DNA from: Apis mellifera | Lineage: Eukaryota; Arthropoda; Insecta; Hymenoptera; Apidae | Direction of reading: 5' to 3' | Length of the DNA stretch: 64,000 nt | Assembly (NCBI RefSeq): GCF_003254395.2 | Contig: NC_037641.1 | Span: 3,567,001-3,631,000 of the forward strand | In this document: positions 63,869 to 64,000 of the stretch, in pieces | Numbering within the stretch: position 1 is the first letter of the stretch | Layout of the letters: each line of letters opens with the position of its first letter | The notes under the pieces: model-generated | The model's input: the letters and a program-made list of their open reading frames with translations, nothing else | Told to the model about the DNA's origin: nothing | Databases searched by the model: none | Position numbers and translations under genes: made by a program

Positions 63869-64000
63869 GTCCATGCTCTAAGCTCTAAAGATTAGAAAGT
63901 TACGGATTCTGTTACCTTCTGTGGCAGAGCGAGCGTCTCGTCTGTCATCGTCCACGAATAATAGAATCCATTTTGTGTTTAAAAAAATAATTAAAATGGA
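63869..64000. other. Window end; candidate minus-strand start exon
   Basis: CpG-richer DNA. On the minus strand, ATG at 63948 opens MTDETLALPQK, which ends in phase 0 at AAG|GTAACA (last exon base 63916). The donor is moderate and the context only fair. The window ends before any upstream sequence can be judged. Confidence 0.15.

Noticed and set aside
1..64000. tRNA, rRNA and well-known insect miRNAs
   Set aside because: I looked for T-loop words such as GGTTCGAATCC and for mature sequences of common insect miRNAs; none was found by eye. A covariance-model search would be decisive.
1..64000. Mariner or other transposase genes
   Set aside because: No frame shows transposase or reverse-transcriptase motifs.

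Overview
The window looks like nuclear DNA from a hymenopteran insect, most likely a honeybee (Apis). It is AT-rich overall but full of CpG-containing words such as TCGA, CGAA and CGCG. It alternates between very AT-rich stretches and short GC- and CpG-richer islands, carries many perfect dinucleotide microsatellites, and has no recognisable transposase, reverse transcriptase, rRNA or tRNA. This assignment rests on composition and style, not on a recognised gene.

I recognise no complete protein-coding gene on either strand. The long open frames (up to about 235 codons) lie in GC-richer or purine/pyrimidine-skewed islands, often overlap other open frames on both strands, and show no domain I know. 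The most economical reading is a gene-poor stretch: one or more large introns or an intergenic region, with isolated candidate exons and regulatory islands.

Layout: 1-5560 is noncoding, with two CpG-rich islands, a GT microsatellite and a possible promoter plus first exon (2837-3132, + strand). 5560-12600 is the AT-richest part. It holds a 13-bp perfect hairpin, a ten-unit tandem satellite (6877-8693) built from two monomer types of about 183 and 170 bp, a possible solo LTR or untranslated exon (9216-9579), an 18-bp inverted repeat, and long TC and AC microsatellites. 12600-34900 is mixed noncoding sequence with islands near 17.2, 20.3, 22.9, 25.4, 27.4, 30.7, 31.6 and 32.6 kb, two G-quadruplex or poly-C type tracts, and a candidate 32-nt minus-strand exon with tandem donors (32579-32610). 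34900-49000 continues the pattern, with a purine-skewed block (39.2-39.8 kb), an 87-bp tandem duplication (42037-42210), a five-run G-quadruplex (48114-48132) and an 11-bp hairpin. 49000-57100 contains the best-framed internal exon candidate (49643-49772, +) and a purine-rich GGA block. 57120-57533 is a diverged 210-bp tandem duplication. 59000-64000 is the GC-richest end and has the densest splice-like signals: a minus-strand exon candidate at 60654-60724, a strong minus-strand CAG|GTGAGT site at 61986 that could be a recursive splice site or the end of a first coding exon, and unexplained sequence in the last 250 bp.

All exon proposals are low-confidence readings of splice motifs and open frames; RNA-seq would settle them. 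I did not find a clearly novel biological system. The satellite array with its A/B monomer order and the 61986 splice-type site are the items most worth checking.
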